Positions 54,843-63,600 of a DNA stretch of 64,000 bases are shown here, piece after piece. The stretch spans positions 62,001-126,000 of the forward strand of contig CADCDS010000002.1 of NCBI GenBank assembly GCA_902800215.1. Direction: 5' to 3'. The stretch's first letter is position 1. Each line of letters begins with the position of its first letter. Origin of the DNA: an uncultured Bacteroidales bacterium. GTDB taxonomy: Bacteria > Bacteroidota > Bacteroidia > Bacteroidales > Paludibacteraceae. A model generated the notes under the pieces. It did no database searches. It was not told where the DNA came from and was given only the letters and a program-made list of their open reading frames with translations. A program made the position numbers and the translations under genes.

Positions 54843-55836
54843 GAAAAATTTTATTGTTGCTCCGGCTCCTCACGCTCATAGTGGCGATAGTATCCGCCGG
54901 AATATGCTTCTGGTCATTCTCGCACTGATGCCGGCTTATGTGGTATCGGTGATTGAGTTTGGTTACGGCGCATTGATTACAGCGGCTGTCAGTGTTTTGG
55001 CCTGCGTAGGCACAGAATGGTGTATCAGTCGTTTCTTGCTTAAAGAGAAAAAGCAGTCTATCGGTGATCTCTCTGCAGTACTCACCGGTCTTCTGTTGGC
55101 TTTTAACCTGCCGTCGAACATCGACTGGTGGATCATCCTCATCGGTGCGGTGGTTGCGATCGGTGTAGGTAAGATGAGTTTTGGCGGTTTAGGCCACAAC
55201 CCCTTCAACCCTGCCCTCGTAGGACGTGTGTTCCTGTTGATCTCCTTCCCGGCTCAGATGACCACATGGCCGTTGGCACAGGGATTTGACTCGGCGATCA
55301 TGGGACAAGCGGTTACCGATGCCAACACCGGCGCTACTCCTCTGTCTTTGATCGGTCAAGGTAAGATCGCTGATCTGCCTTCGCTTTGGGATTCGCTCAT
55401 GGGTGCTATGGGCGGTTCGTTGGGTGAAGTTTGTGCATTGGCACTTATCCTCGGCGGTCTCTTCCTGATTTGCACAAAAGTTATCACATGGCATATCCCG
55501 TTTGCTGTCATCGCAACGGCTGCTGCGTTTGCAGCGATCGCCGGCGCATTCGGTGGCGCACCGGAAGGTATGTGTACCGGTAAATATGTAGCATACGAAC
55601 TCCTCACCGGTGGTTTGATGCTCGGTGCATTCTTTATGGCAACGGACTATGTTACCTCTCCGATGACCGCTTGCGGTAAACTGATTTTCGGTTTCGGTAT
55701 CGGTTTCATCATGATGGTTATCCGTACATGGGGTAACTATCCGGAAGGTATGTCGTTTGCCATCCTTATCATGAACGCTTGCGTTCCATTGTTGAACAAA
55801 CTTCGTCCGATGCGTTTCGGCGAAAAACGTAAATAA
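54841..55836 (+). CDS. rnfD: Rnf complex subunit D
   Basis: This 331-residue integral membrane subunit has about nine helices. The covalent FMN site motif is TGATPLSL near residue 163. PLAQGFDSAIMGQAVTDA precedes it as usual. RnfD takes part in electron transfer across the membrane and ion pumping. It sits directly behind the repeat tract that joins it to rnfC, and 12 nt before rnfG. Confidence 0.96.
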   Translation: MKNFIVAPAPHAHSGDSIRRNMLLVILALMPAYVVSVIEFGYGALITAAVSVLACVGTEWCISRFLLKEKKQSIGDLSAVLTGLLLAFNLPSNIDWWIILIGAVVAIGVGKMSFGGLGHNPFNPALVGRVFLLISFPAQMTTWPLAQGFDSAIMGQAVTDANTGATPLSLIGQGKIADLPSLWDSLMGAMGGSLGEVCALALILGGLFLICTKVITWHIPFAVIATAAAFAAIAGAFGGAPEGMCTGKYVAYELLTGGLMLGAFFMATDYVTSPMTACGKLIFGFGIGFIMMVIRTWGNYPEGMSFAILIMNACVPLLNKLRPMRFGEKRK

Positions 55837-55848
55837 GGAGGTACGATC

Positions 55849-56523
55849 ATGGCTAAATTAGAAAGTACATTTAAGAATATGGCGCTCAGTCTGGTCATCA
55901 TCGCAATGGTGGCTGCGGCTGCTTTGGCAGGTGTTTATACCCTGACCAAGGACACGATTGAGGAGCAGAAAGCGGAGAAAGAACAGCAAGCTGTCTTTTC
56001 CGTTTTGCCGGAACAAGGTGTAGGCGCGGTGATTGTAGATACCATCATTTCTCCCAAATACGGACACACGGTTTATCGTGCTGAGAAAGACGGTGAATTT
56101 ATCGGTGCAGCGGTTAAGACGAGTGCTGTCGGTTTTGGTGGAAAACAGAACATTATGGTTGGTTTTGACGCCAACGGTATGATCGTCGATTATACGGTGC
56201 TTGATCATCAAGAGACACCGGGTCTGGGAGACAAGATCTCCTATTGGTTCAAAACCGATAACGGACGTCAGAATATCGTCGGCCGTTATGCCAACGGTGC
56301 TTTCCAGGTTTCGAAAGAAGGTGGTGACGTGGATGCTATTACAGCGGCTACCATCTCTTCCAGAGCTTTCCTCAAAGCAATCAACGAGGCATATGCTGCT
56401 TTCCGTGGTGATGAGGTAGAGGCTGCTACCAGCGCCAGCCAAGTGCACCACGAAGAAGTGGTTGCTGAGCCTGAAGAAGTAGTAGAGAATGATAATTTAG
56501 AAAAGGAGGCTGATTATGAGTAA
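55849..56523 (+). CDS. rnfG: Rnf complex subunit G
   Basis: This 224-residue protein has one N-terminal membrane helix and a periplasmic FMN domain. The flavinylation motif is DAITAATISS (about 161-170), with a Thr carrying the FMN; GLGDKISYWF precedes it. An acidic C-terminal tail (about 190-224) is extra. The start follows a clear Shine-Dalgarno (AAGGAGGT, 55836-55843). It overlaps rnfE by 8 nt. Confidence 0.95.
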   Translation: MAKLESTFKNMALSLVIIAMVAAAALAGVYTLTKDTIEEQKAEKEQQAVFSVLPEQGVGAVIVDTIISPKYGHTVYRAEKDGEFIGAAVKTSAVGFGGKQNIMVGFDANGMIVDYTVLDHQETPGLGDKISYWFKTDNGRQNIVGRYANGAFQVSKEGGDVDAITAATISSRAFLKAINEAYAAFRGDEVEAATSASQVHHEEVVAEPEEVVENDNLEKEADYE

Positions 56524-57109
56524 CGCTTTAAAAACTTTCACTAACGGTCTCCTCAAGGAGAACCCGACTTTTGTGCTGGTGTTGGGTATGTGTCCTACCT
56601 TGGCCACTACCACCAGCGCCATGAATGGTATGTCCATGGGTTTGGCTACGATGTTCGTGCTCGTTTGTTCGAACGTGGTCATCTCCATGCTCAAGAACCT
56701 TATCCCCGATAAAGTACGTATTCCGGCGTTCATCGTGGTCATCGCATCCTTCGTAACGCTTGTTCAACTGGCGATGCAGGCCTATGTGCCGGCTATCTAT
56801 GACGTGCTGGGTCTGTTCATCCCGCTGATCGTGGTGAACTGTATCGTGCTCGGTCGTGCGGAAGCGTTTGCTGCTAAGAACACGGTTGGCCTCAGTGCAC
56901 TCGACGGACTCGGCATGGGCCTGGGCTTTACGCTGGCACTCACCCTTCTCGGTGCGGTTCGTGAACTGCTCGGTTCCGGTGCTATCTTCGGTTTCCAGGT
57001 CTATGACGCAGGTTACGCTTCGCTGATCTTCGTTCTTGCTCCGGGTGCCTTCATCGCACTGGCTTACCTCCTGGCTATTGTTAACAAGCTCCAGAAGAAA
57101 GATAAATAA
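56516..57109 (+). CDS. rnfE: Rnf complex subunit E
   Basis: This 197-residue integral subunit has six helices. The half-motif LGMCPTLATTTSAMNG near the start carries the Cys that shares the membrane [2Fe-2S] cluster with RnfA. IVVNCIVLGRAEAFA is conserved. A Shine-Dalgarno (AAAGGAGG) lies 6 nt upstream, within rnfG. A heptad repeat joins it to rnfA. Confidence 0.96.
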   Translation: MSNALKTFTNGLLKENPTFVLVLGMCPTLATTTSAMNGMSMGLATMFVLVCSNVVISMLKNLIPDKVRIPAFIVVIASFVTLVQLAMQAYVPAIYDVLGLFIPLIVVNCIVLGRAEAFAAKNTVGLSALDGLGMGLGFTLALTLLGAVRELLGSGAIFGFQVYDAGYASLIFVLAPGAFIALAYLLAIVNKLQKKDK

Positions 57110-57142
57110 ATCGTACATCGTAAATCGTTAAATCGTAAATTA
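57110..57142. repeat. heptad repeat ATCGTAA between rnfE and rnfA
   Basis: Units ATCGTAC, ATCGTAA, ATCGTTA, one extra A, ATCGTAA, ending 2 nt before the rnfA start. Confidence 0.88.
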
Positions 57143-57144
57143 GT

Positions 57145-57750
57145 ATGGCATATTTCTTGATATTTATCTCTGCGATATTTGTTAACAATATCGTATTGAG
57201 CCAGTTCTTGGGTATCTGCCCGTTCTTGGGAGTAAGTAAGAAGATCGACACCGCCCTGGGTATGGGTGCTGCGGTAACCTTCGTACTCACGGTAGCCACG
57301 ATCGTAACATATCTGCTGCAGATCCTGTTGGTAAAATGGCATATTGAGTTCTTGCAGACGATCGTCTTCATCCTCGTTATTGCTGCGTTGGTACAAATGA
57401 TCGAGATCATCTTGAAGAAGATCAGTCCGTCGCTTTATCAGGCTTTAGGTGTTTTCCTTCCGCTGATCACGACGAACTGCTGTATCCTCGGTGTAGCGAT
57501 CATCGTAGCCGATCCGGAACAACTGATGGCGAAACTGCCGGGAGATGCACTCAGTGCTAACCTCCTTACCGGAACCCTCTTTGCCTTTGCTACCGCAATC
57601 GGTTTTGCTTTGGCTCTGGTGATCTTCGCCGGTATCCGTGAACAACTTGCCTTGGCTAAGATCCCGAAGGCAATGCAGGGCACTCCTATCGCCCTCCTCA
57701 CCGCCGGCCTCCTCGCCATGGCCTTCATGGGCTTCAGCGGAGTCGTATAA
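57145..57750 (+). CDS. rnfA: Rnf complex subunit A
   Basis: This 201-residue integral subunit is homologous to RnfE with inverted topology. FVNNIVLSQFLGICPFLGVS carries the cluster Cys, and PLITTNCCILGVAI the second. The operon order B, C, D, G, E, A is the common one. A strong terminator follows, so the operon ends here. Confidence 0.96.
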   Translation: MAYFLIFISAIFVNNIVLSQFLGICPFLGVSKKIDTALGMGAAVTFVLTVATIVTYLLQILLVKWHIEFLQTIVFILVIAALVQMIEIILKKISPSLYQALGVFLPLITTNCCILGVAIIVADPEQLMAKLPGDALSANLLTGTLFAFATAIGFALALVIFAGIREQLALAKIPKAMQGTPIALLTAGLLAMAFMGFSGVV

Positions 57751-57767
57751 AGCACATATAAATCATT

Positions 57768-57806
57768 AAGGAACGCGCACGTGTGAGCGTGCGCGTTCCT
57801 TTTTTT
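57768..57806 (+). terminator. rnf operon terminator
   Basis: A 14-bp GC-rich stem (AAGGAACGCGCACG with its complement), loop TGTGAG, then a long T run. Confidence 0.9.
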
Positions 57807-57836
57807 TATAATTACCATAATTTTATTACTAATTTA

Positions 57837-57868
57837 TTTGCTAGTTTCGATTTTTTTTTGTAATTTTG
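57837..57868 (+). promoter_or_regulatory. promoter of ATPase 3
   Basis: TTTG (57837-57840), 20-nt spacer, TAATTTTG (57861-57868). Confidence 0.85.
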
Positions 57869-57875
57869 CACCGGA

Positions 57876-57909
57876 TTTAGGAAACCTAAAATAGGTAACC
57901 TAAAATAGG
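57876..57909. promoter_or_regulatory. operator-like array in the ATPase 3 leader
   Basis: TTTAGG-AAA-CCTAAA (57876-57890) runs into CCTAAAATAGG (57885-57895), repeated at 57899-57909. Each 11-mer is itself a CCTA/TAGG palindrome. The array starts at the expected transcription start. Confidence 0.65.
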
Positions 57910-57941
57910 CTATCGTATATAATATTATAAATCTTTATGTT

Positions 57942-59081
57942 ATGAGCACAATGGAATACACAGAAAACCCGTTTTTAATACGTGGATTCTTGAAAGATGA
58001 ATGGTTCTGCGATCGTGAAACAGAAACGGAAAAATTGTTAAGTAACATTTTGAATGGTGTTGATACAACCTTGATTTCTCCCCGCAAATATGGGAAAACT
58101 GGCCTTATCTTCCATCTCTTTCATCGGGTAGAAGTGGAGAAAAGACCATTTAAATGCATTTATGTAGACCTCTTCCATACGCGCTCTTTAGAGGATTTCG
58201 TTAAGACTTTAGCTGATGAGTTAATCAAGTTCCCTCAACAGACTTCATTCGGACAGCGCGTATTGGATTTTATCAAACGACTCCGCCCTGTTTTTTCATA
58301 TGATTCGCTAACCGGAGATCCGCAGGTAAGTTTTACCTATCAAATGGAGTCAGAAAAAGAACAGAATTTGAAAAATATATTGGAGTTCCTTAATAACCAA
58401 CCGGAACAAATTATTCTGGCCTTAGACGAATTTCAGCAAGTAGTGGATTACCCTGAGAATATGGAGGCTATACTACGCGCGTATATTCAGAATCTACATA
58501 ATATCCATTTTATTTTCTCGGGCAGTAGACAATCCATGATGGCTGAAATATTCCTGTCTCCCAAACGACCTCTATTTTCGCAAACGCAGCAACTATCATT
58601 AGATAAAATTCCTGCGGAGAAGTATATGCCATTTGTAAAAGAACTTTTCCGTGAGGGCGAAATGGAAATAGAAGACGATGTGCTTCAGTTTATCATGGAT
58701 TGGACTAGAAGACACACTTACTATACCCAAAGCCTATGTAATAAAGTTTATTCTAAGCATCTATCCCGTGTGGATATTGAGACTGTTAAATTAGCTTGTA
58801 GCGAACTATTGGATGAGAACGAAAATAGTTACATGCAGTATAGAGAGCTACTCACTGCCCCTCAGTGGCAAGTCCTTATCGCGCTTGCTAAAGAAAAGCA
58901 AGTAGAGCAGATCACGTCCTCTGTATTCTTGCAAAAATATAATATCAGTGGAACTACGGCTCGCAGAACAGTACAATCATTAATTGATAAAGATTTGGTT
59001 CTTGCGCTCCCAAATAAAAGCCAAACGGCTTATCAGGTTTATGATGTGTTCTTTATGCATTGGTTAGCGAGAGAGTACTAG
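57942..59081 (+). CDS. AAA-type ATPase with C-terminal winged helix (paralogue 3 of 3)
   Basis: This is the 379-residue paralogue of the ATPases at 20804 and 32377. ENPFLIRGFLKDEWFCDR starts the protein; Walker A is ISPRKYGKTGLI (Lys52), Walker B is ILALDEFQQVVDY near residue 165, the sensor is FSGSRQSMM and the winged helix includes TTARRTVQSLIDKDLVLAL. A second ATG three codons later (57951) is equally good. The gene is AT-richer than its rnf neighbours. It is monocistronic and faces the secreted-protein operon across a terminator. Function unknown. Confidence 0.85.
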   Translation: MSTMEYTENPFLIRGFLKDEWFCDRETETEKLLSNILNGVDTTLISPRKYGKTGLIFHLFHRVEVEKRPFKCIYVDLFHTRSLEDFVKTLADELIKFPQQTSFGQRVLDFIKRLRPVFSYDSLTGDPQVSFTYQMESEKEQNLKNILEFLNNQPEQIILALDEFQQVVDYPENMEAILRAYIQNLHNIHFIFSGSRQSMMAEIFLSPKRPLFSQTQQLSLDKIPAEKYMPFVKELFREGEMEIEDDVLQFIMDWTRRHTYYTQSLCNKVYSKHLSRVDIETVKLACSELLDENENSYMQYRELLTAPQWQVLIALAKEKQVEQITSSVFLQKYNISGTTARRTVQSLIDKDLVLALPNKSQTAYQVYDVFFMHWLAREY

Positions 59082-59090
59082 TACGCATCT

Positions 59091-59114
59091 CGTCATCCCG
59101 TCATGACGTCATAA
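59091..59114. repeat. octad repeat CGTCATGA after ATPase 3
   Basis: Units CGTCATCC, CGTCATGA, CGTCATAA, starting 9 nt after the stop codon. The unit matches the tract inside the radical SAM gene at 35540. Confidence 0.8.
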
Positions 59115-59119
59115 CATAA

Positions 59120-59155
59120 AAAAGCGGCATCCCGCTTTTCACAAAGAAGGATGCC
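59120..59155. terminator. convergent terminators built from two overlapping hairpins
   Basis: Plus strand: AAAAGCGG-CATC-CCGCTTTT (59120-59139). Minus strand: GGCATCC (59155-59149) pairs with GGATGCC (59132-59126) and is followed by GCTTTTTT. The two stems share bases and exclude each other. Confidence 0.75.
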
Positions 59156-59200
59156 TTGAAAAGATTTATTCTATTTACTTCTCACGTCGAGAAGTTTTGG

Positions 59201-59335
59201 TTATTCGATCTGACCGTAAGTTGCGGTTGGAACGCCACCTGAACCACTAGCAAAACCGATTGCAGGATCTTCCATCAGACCCATCGAAGCATATGTTGTC
59301 ATTTCCGTATTCGGAGCAATATAATTCTTTTTCAT
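59201..59335 (-). CDS. 44-residue MKKNYIAP-type peptide
   Basis: This short gene begins MKKNYIAPNTEMTTYASMG and continues with GLMED, IGFA and a Gly/Ser-rich end (ATYGQIE). Identity with the peptide at 31945 covers the first eight residues, ASMGLME and IGFA, while the C-terminal part differs. It lies 51 nt after the 344-residue secreted protein gene on the same strand and before a terminator. No signal peptide or known domain. The start lacks a Shine-Dalgarno. Confidence 0.72.
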   Translation of the reverse strand: MKKNYIAPNTEMTTYASMGLMEDPAIGFASGSGGVPTATYGQIE

Positions 59336-59386
59336 TGTTGTATTCTTTTTTAAAGGGTTTAACATTAAAGCGATATATCACTCTGA

Positions 59387-60421
59387 TTACTTAACGAGTT
59401 GACCCTGGAGGTTATAGACCTTCTCACCACGTTTGATGAATACACTGCCGTTCTCAACGAACTTAACAGCCTTACCCTCAACCTCGATGTTCTCTACACC
59501 TTGCTCCTCGTTAAAGCGGAACGCAATACGTTGCGGTGCGGGATATTGTGCATCAATCTGCAGGAAAGCTTTATTCGGCTTCATACCGCTCGCTTCATCC
59601 TCATATGTATACATCATGTCGCCATGCAATACATAGATATGACCGGTGTGGTTGGTAGCATAGGCAGATGCCGGCTTGAGGTCGTTAGTGCCCGTGTAAG
59701 CAGGTACAGAACCATCGTAGATCTCAAGCGAGAAATTCTTTTGATAATTCAAAGCCTTAGCACCGTCCTCGTTATACAGGATGACACCGGTGTTAGCGGG
59801 GATGTAGTCGGAAATCTTGTAAAGGGTTAATAACTCCATCTCAGACTCGTATTTAGCCGCATAAGCGCTCAGTCCTTCCGGGATAATAACATTCTCATCA
59901 GCAGAGAAGGTAGCCAGGAAGTTATCATTCAGTGTTACGTTGTAAGCCTGACGATTAATCACGAAACGCTCATTGAAAGCGATTCGTTCATACGTAAAAT
60001 CTTCTACAGAGAAATCATATGTTCCGTTACCTACGATGATTGTCTCAGTCTTGGTAACGCGATCGTATAATCTCAACGGACGACCACTTACGTCAATAAA
60101 AGTCAGCGTGTAGTTTTCATCAACCTGGTTGGTGGTAAAACCAATCTTCAGACCATCCAGATTTGCTGCTACAACATCCTCACAAGGAGTGGTACCTACA
60201 AAACCGTACAACAGTACGCTTTTGCTATTCGATTGGCTCATCATCTTTTCAACATCAACGCCCGGTTCGAAAGCATTGGTGTAAGCATCATCCTCTGTCA
60301 GATACACATTGCTTGTACCACCAGTTGCACCAGTCAATTTGATTTGAACATAAGCCGTTTCTGTTGCCATAGCCATCACGCTCATTGCAAGAGCTACGAC
60401 AGAAATAAACATTTTTTTCAT
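59387..60421 (-). CDS. secreted protein sharing modules with its neighbours
   Basis: This 344-residue protein has a signal peptide (MKKMFISVVALAMSVMAMA). Residues ~20-150 (AYVQIKLTG ... AFEPGVDVEKMM ... LYG ... ERF) match a module near the C-terminus of the 1008-residue protein at 60678. Residues ~160-344 match the C-terminal module of the 617-residue protein at 30078 (NDLKPAS, GHIYVL, PNKAFLQID, GVENIEVE). It ends VENGSVFIKRGEKVYNLQG, the same tail. It seems to be a minimal cargo made of the two modules alone. It is flanked on both sides by MKK-type peptide genes. Confidence 0.78.
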   Translation of the reverse strand: MKKMFISVVALAMSVMAMATETAYVQIKLTGATGGTSNVYLTEDDAYTNAFEPGVDVEKMMSQSNSKSVLLYGFVGTTPCEDVVAANLDGLKIGFTTNQVDENYTLTFIDVSGRPLRLYDRVTKTETIIVGNGTYDFSVEDFTYERIAFNERFVINRQAYNVTLNDNFLATFSADENVIIPEGLSAYAAKYESEMELLTLYKISDYIPANTGVILYNEDGAKALNYQKNFSLEIYDGSVPAYTGTNDLKPASAYATNHTGHIYVLHGDMMYTYEDEASGMKPNKAFLQIDAQYPAPQRIAFRFNEEQGVENIEVEGKAVKFVENGSVFIKRGEKVYNLQGQLVK

Positions 60422-60464
60422 ATTGATTTGTTTTTAGTTATACGTTTATATAACAACAGACTAA

Positions 60465-60617
60465 TTAGAAAACACGACCCGGGGCTCCTAATGGAGGTTG
60501 ACCTCCTTGACCAGGCGTCGGATTTTTCTGTTGTTGTTCTCCATCGTTGGAGTGGCAAATAACAGATCCGTAGATAGCCTCTATGGTCTCTGTATTCGGT
60601 GTAATATACTTTTTCAT
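60465..60617 (-). CDS. 50-residue MKKYITP-type peptide
   Basis: This short gene begins MKKYITPNTETIEAIYGS; after a CHSNDGE segment it ends in a Gln/Pro/Gly-rich stretch (PTPGQGGQPPLGAPG). It shares the N-terminal MKK-YI-P-TE pattern with the other two peptides but not ASMGLME. It lies between the 1008-residue and 344-residue secreted protein genes, 60 nt after the former, behind a hairpin at 60637-60662. Confidence 0.68.
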   Translation of the reverse strand: MKKYITPNTETIEAIYGSVICHSNDGEQQQKNPTPGQGGQPPLGAPGRVF

Positions 60618-60636
60618 TCTTCTCAATTGGTTTTAG

Positions 60637-60662
60637 GGATGCCTCCCCGGAGGGAAGCATCC
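60637..60662 (-). other. hairpin between the 1008-residue protein gene and its peptide gene
   Basis: GGATGC-C-TCCC pairs with GGGA-A-GCATCC with one mismatch and a CGGA loop. There is no T run, so it is not an obvious terminator; it could stabilise or process the operon mRNA. Confidence 0.6.
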
Positions 60663-60677
60663 GAAAAACGATTTTTC

Positions 60678-63600
60678 TTATTTTACAATCTTAACACCGT
60701 CAACTACGTAAACACCGGCAGGCAGGATATCGAAGTTCTCGCCAAGGTATTGCCCCATAATGGTGTAAATACCCTTCACGTTCGCCTTAACCTCTGTGTT
60801 ATCGATAGAAGTAGGAATCTTAGCAGCGGCTACGATCTCGAAGCGACCTTCTACTGTGCTATTCGGCTGAGCTGTAAACTCGTAAGTAGCACCTTCCTCA
60901 ATTGCGATTACAGCACCGGTTGCGTTATCGCGGATAGCGTACTCCGTACCTTCAACGTTCTTGAAGCTCATCGTGTAAGCGATCTCGCCGTTGGTCTTGA
61001 GGCTCAAAGTCTTCCCTTCGATGTTGTCGGTTACAACAGAGCTGAGGTTCATACCGTTAACCGTAGCATAGAGGTTGATGGTCTTCTCGTTCATGTATTT
61101 CTCTACATCATATCCGCTCTCGAAAGCATCCGAGGTGTTTGTAGACTCTGTGAAGTCAACGCGGCTGACCTTACCATTAGCAGCCTTAACAGCGATCTCC
61201 ATGTAAGTATCATCATCGATAGTAGCAATAGCACGACGCGGAGCAGGAGTTGCGCTATGACCATAACGCGGGTTACCCCAGATAGATGCTGCATACTTCA
61301 CTTCCTCATCAGCGCTGTTTGCGCCACGGAGACGAAGGATGAACGTCTGCATCGGAGCTACTTCTTGCTGCCAATCCTCGAGAGGTTTACCACTAGTCAA
61401 TTTGTGCAGAGAAATACCATAATAAGCCTGCTCATCACCATTCCACATATAAGCGGTACCATCAATGTGAGCGTCTACCAGACCCTGAAGCATTGTCTTA
61501 ACGTGCATATAACCGGTGTAACTGTTTCCGAAGAAGTTGAAACCTTCGTGCTGGAAGTTCAGCGGCTGATCTTCATTACCAACGAGATTACCCTTGAAGG
61601 TATAAACAACATCTTGGCGATCAGTCAAATTACCGTTTTTAGTATCTTCCGATACCACTTTTCCGCCCTCTACACGAATGTAATCACTTGCCAACGTCAA
61701 GGTATAACCCTGCAGAGGAACCATCTGGTTCGGAGCAATGTTTGCCCAATCGTTATTGGTATAATCCCAAGCATACAGATAAGTCGGGTATTTAACTGTG
61801 TAGTTCGGATCAGCAGGAACAAGATTACCTTCTTTCTCCCAACTTACAAAGTTAGCAGCAACCGGCAATGCGAAACGATGCCAATAGAAGTCGCCAGAAC
61901 CATCACGACCGATTTGTTTTGCCGTCATACGAACGGTCAGGTTCGGAGTCTGGTTAACGGTGATCGTCGGATCCAAGAGGAGCGAAGCTGCACCATTCTC
62001 ATCAGCATTGATAACGATATTCTCCGGTTTGGAGGTAACGATACCACCTTCACCAATAACGAGCGTAGAACCGGCCTGAACATCTACAACAGAAGTTCCT
62101 GATACGTCAAGACCATTGTTTACAACAAGTGTTTGGTCAACTTTTGCGCTACCTTCTGTCTTTCCTACCTTAACAGTAGTAGCTACAGAAGCATCACTAT
62201 TCTCCACGAGTACATAACCCGCCTTTGTGGTTTCTTGGTTAAGACTCATCTCACCACCTGTCTTTAGATCGAAGGAAGTTACAGGGTTCTGACCATTACC
62301 CGCTGACTCAACATTAGCATTCAGGTCATAAAGTACGCCTGGAGTCTCTTCAGCGGCTCTCTTAACTACACGGTAAACGGTAGTTCCGCCTTGGCTAAGT
62401 GTCTTTACTTCATAAATATCGGTATCAATTATTAAGCCCTTTGTGTACTTCGGTACGCGTGCATCAGTATGAATAGGGTAAGAAGCACCCGAACTTAAAG
62501 TGGATGGATCTACATAACTTGCGTCGGAGGTATTAATATGCGTATTAAATTTATATTCTTTGGGGTTTACTGCATATGTTCCTCCTGTTATAGTAATATC
62601 AATATCTTTATCTCCATAATTCCATGAACCATTTGCGTCATACGATCCTATTTTATCAAAATTTTGATCTTTCATACTTACACCATTCTCTGCAATCCAG
62701 CTATTTTTGCTATTAACATATTTATACTTGCCATACCATTGATTGCATACTATATTACCGTTGATATGAGAATTGTCGCCGGAAATAGAAACAGTAATTG
62801 CTTGATGCGCACGTTCTTCAATTGGGAAATAAAATCCATTCAGTAAAAATACATCTTGAACTGCGTTTCCTAAAGCTTGAGCATCCATACCACAATTTAC
62901 CAATTCAAGTGATATACCATCATCTTCAAAAACAATATTACCAAAGTCATTGCTTCCACCATTTCCTTTATTAGTTGCATTGAAATATGTATTTTCAGCA
63001 TATACTTCAGTACCACGTGCACCGGCATTGCCACTTCCATAATGTGGAGCGGGGTTCATGTCATGCAGAAGACCTTGAGGACCCTTGAAATATAATGTGC
63101 AATATCCCTCTATTGTGGAATTATAAATTTTAAGATCTAAAGGACGTAAAATATAGGTGGCATAACCATATCCAGCTCCTCCACTAATTGTTGAGTTCCT
63201 AATTGTGACCTTCATCAATTCAGTATTGGCACCTTGAGCACAGAATCCCTGTGCATTTCCGCCAGGAGTGTTATTTATATGCACATTTTCTAATGTCAAC
63301 TCTTTTGCTCCATCAAGAGCCATAATACCATAATACCTACCATCTGAGGTCGGTTTGTCTAAATCAAGGTTCTTAATTATAACTACCAGATTAGTTTTAT
63401 TCCGTTCGGCATCAATTGCAATTGATGTAGGCTGATTTTTTATTTCTACATTATCAATACGCGAATTGCAATTCCCAGTACCGGTAATCTTATAACCTTG
63501 ACCATCAAGAGTTAAGGAACGAGCGATATTCAATACATCTGTTCCATCATAACTAATGTCTTGTCCTAACTTAACGACATCATATGTACCGGATGCCGAT

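Noticed and set aside
60498-62102. Long open frame on the plus strand opposite the 1008-residue protein gene
   Set aside because: It lies wholly antisense to a gene with a signal peptide, modules shared with neighbours and a sorting-type tail; its translation shows no motif and no initiation context.
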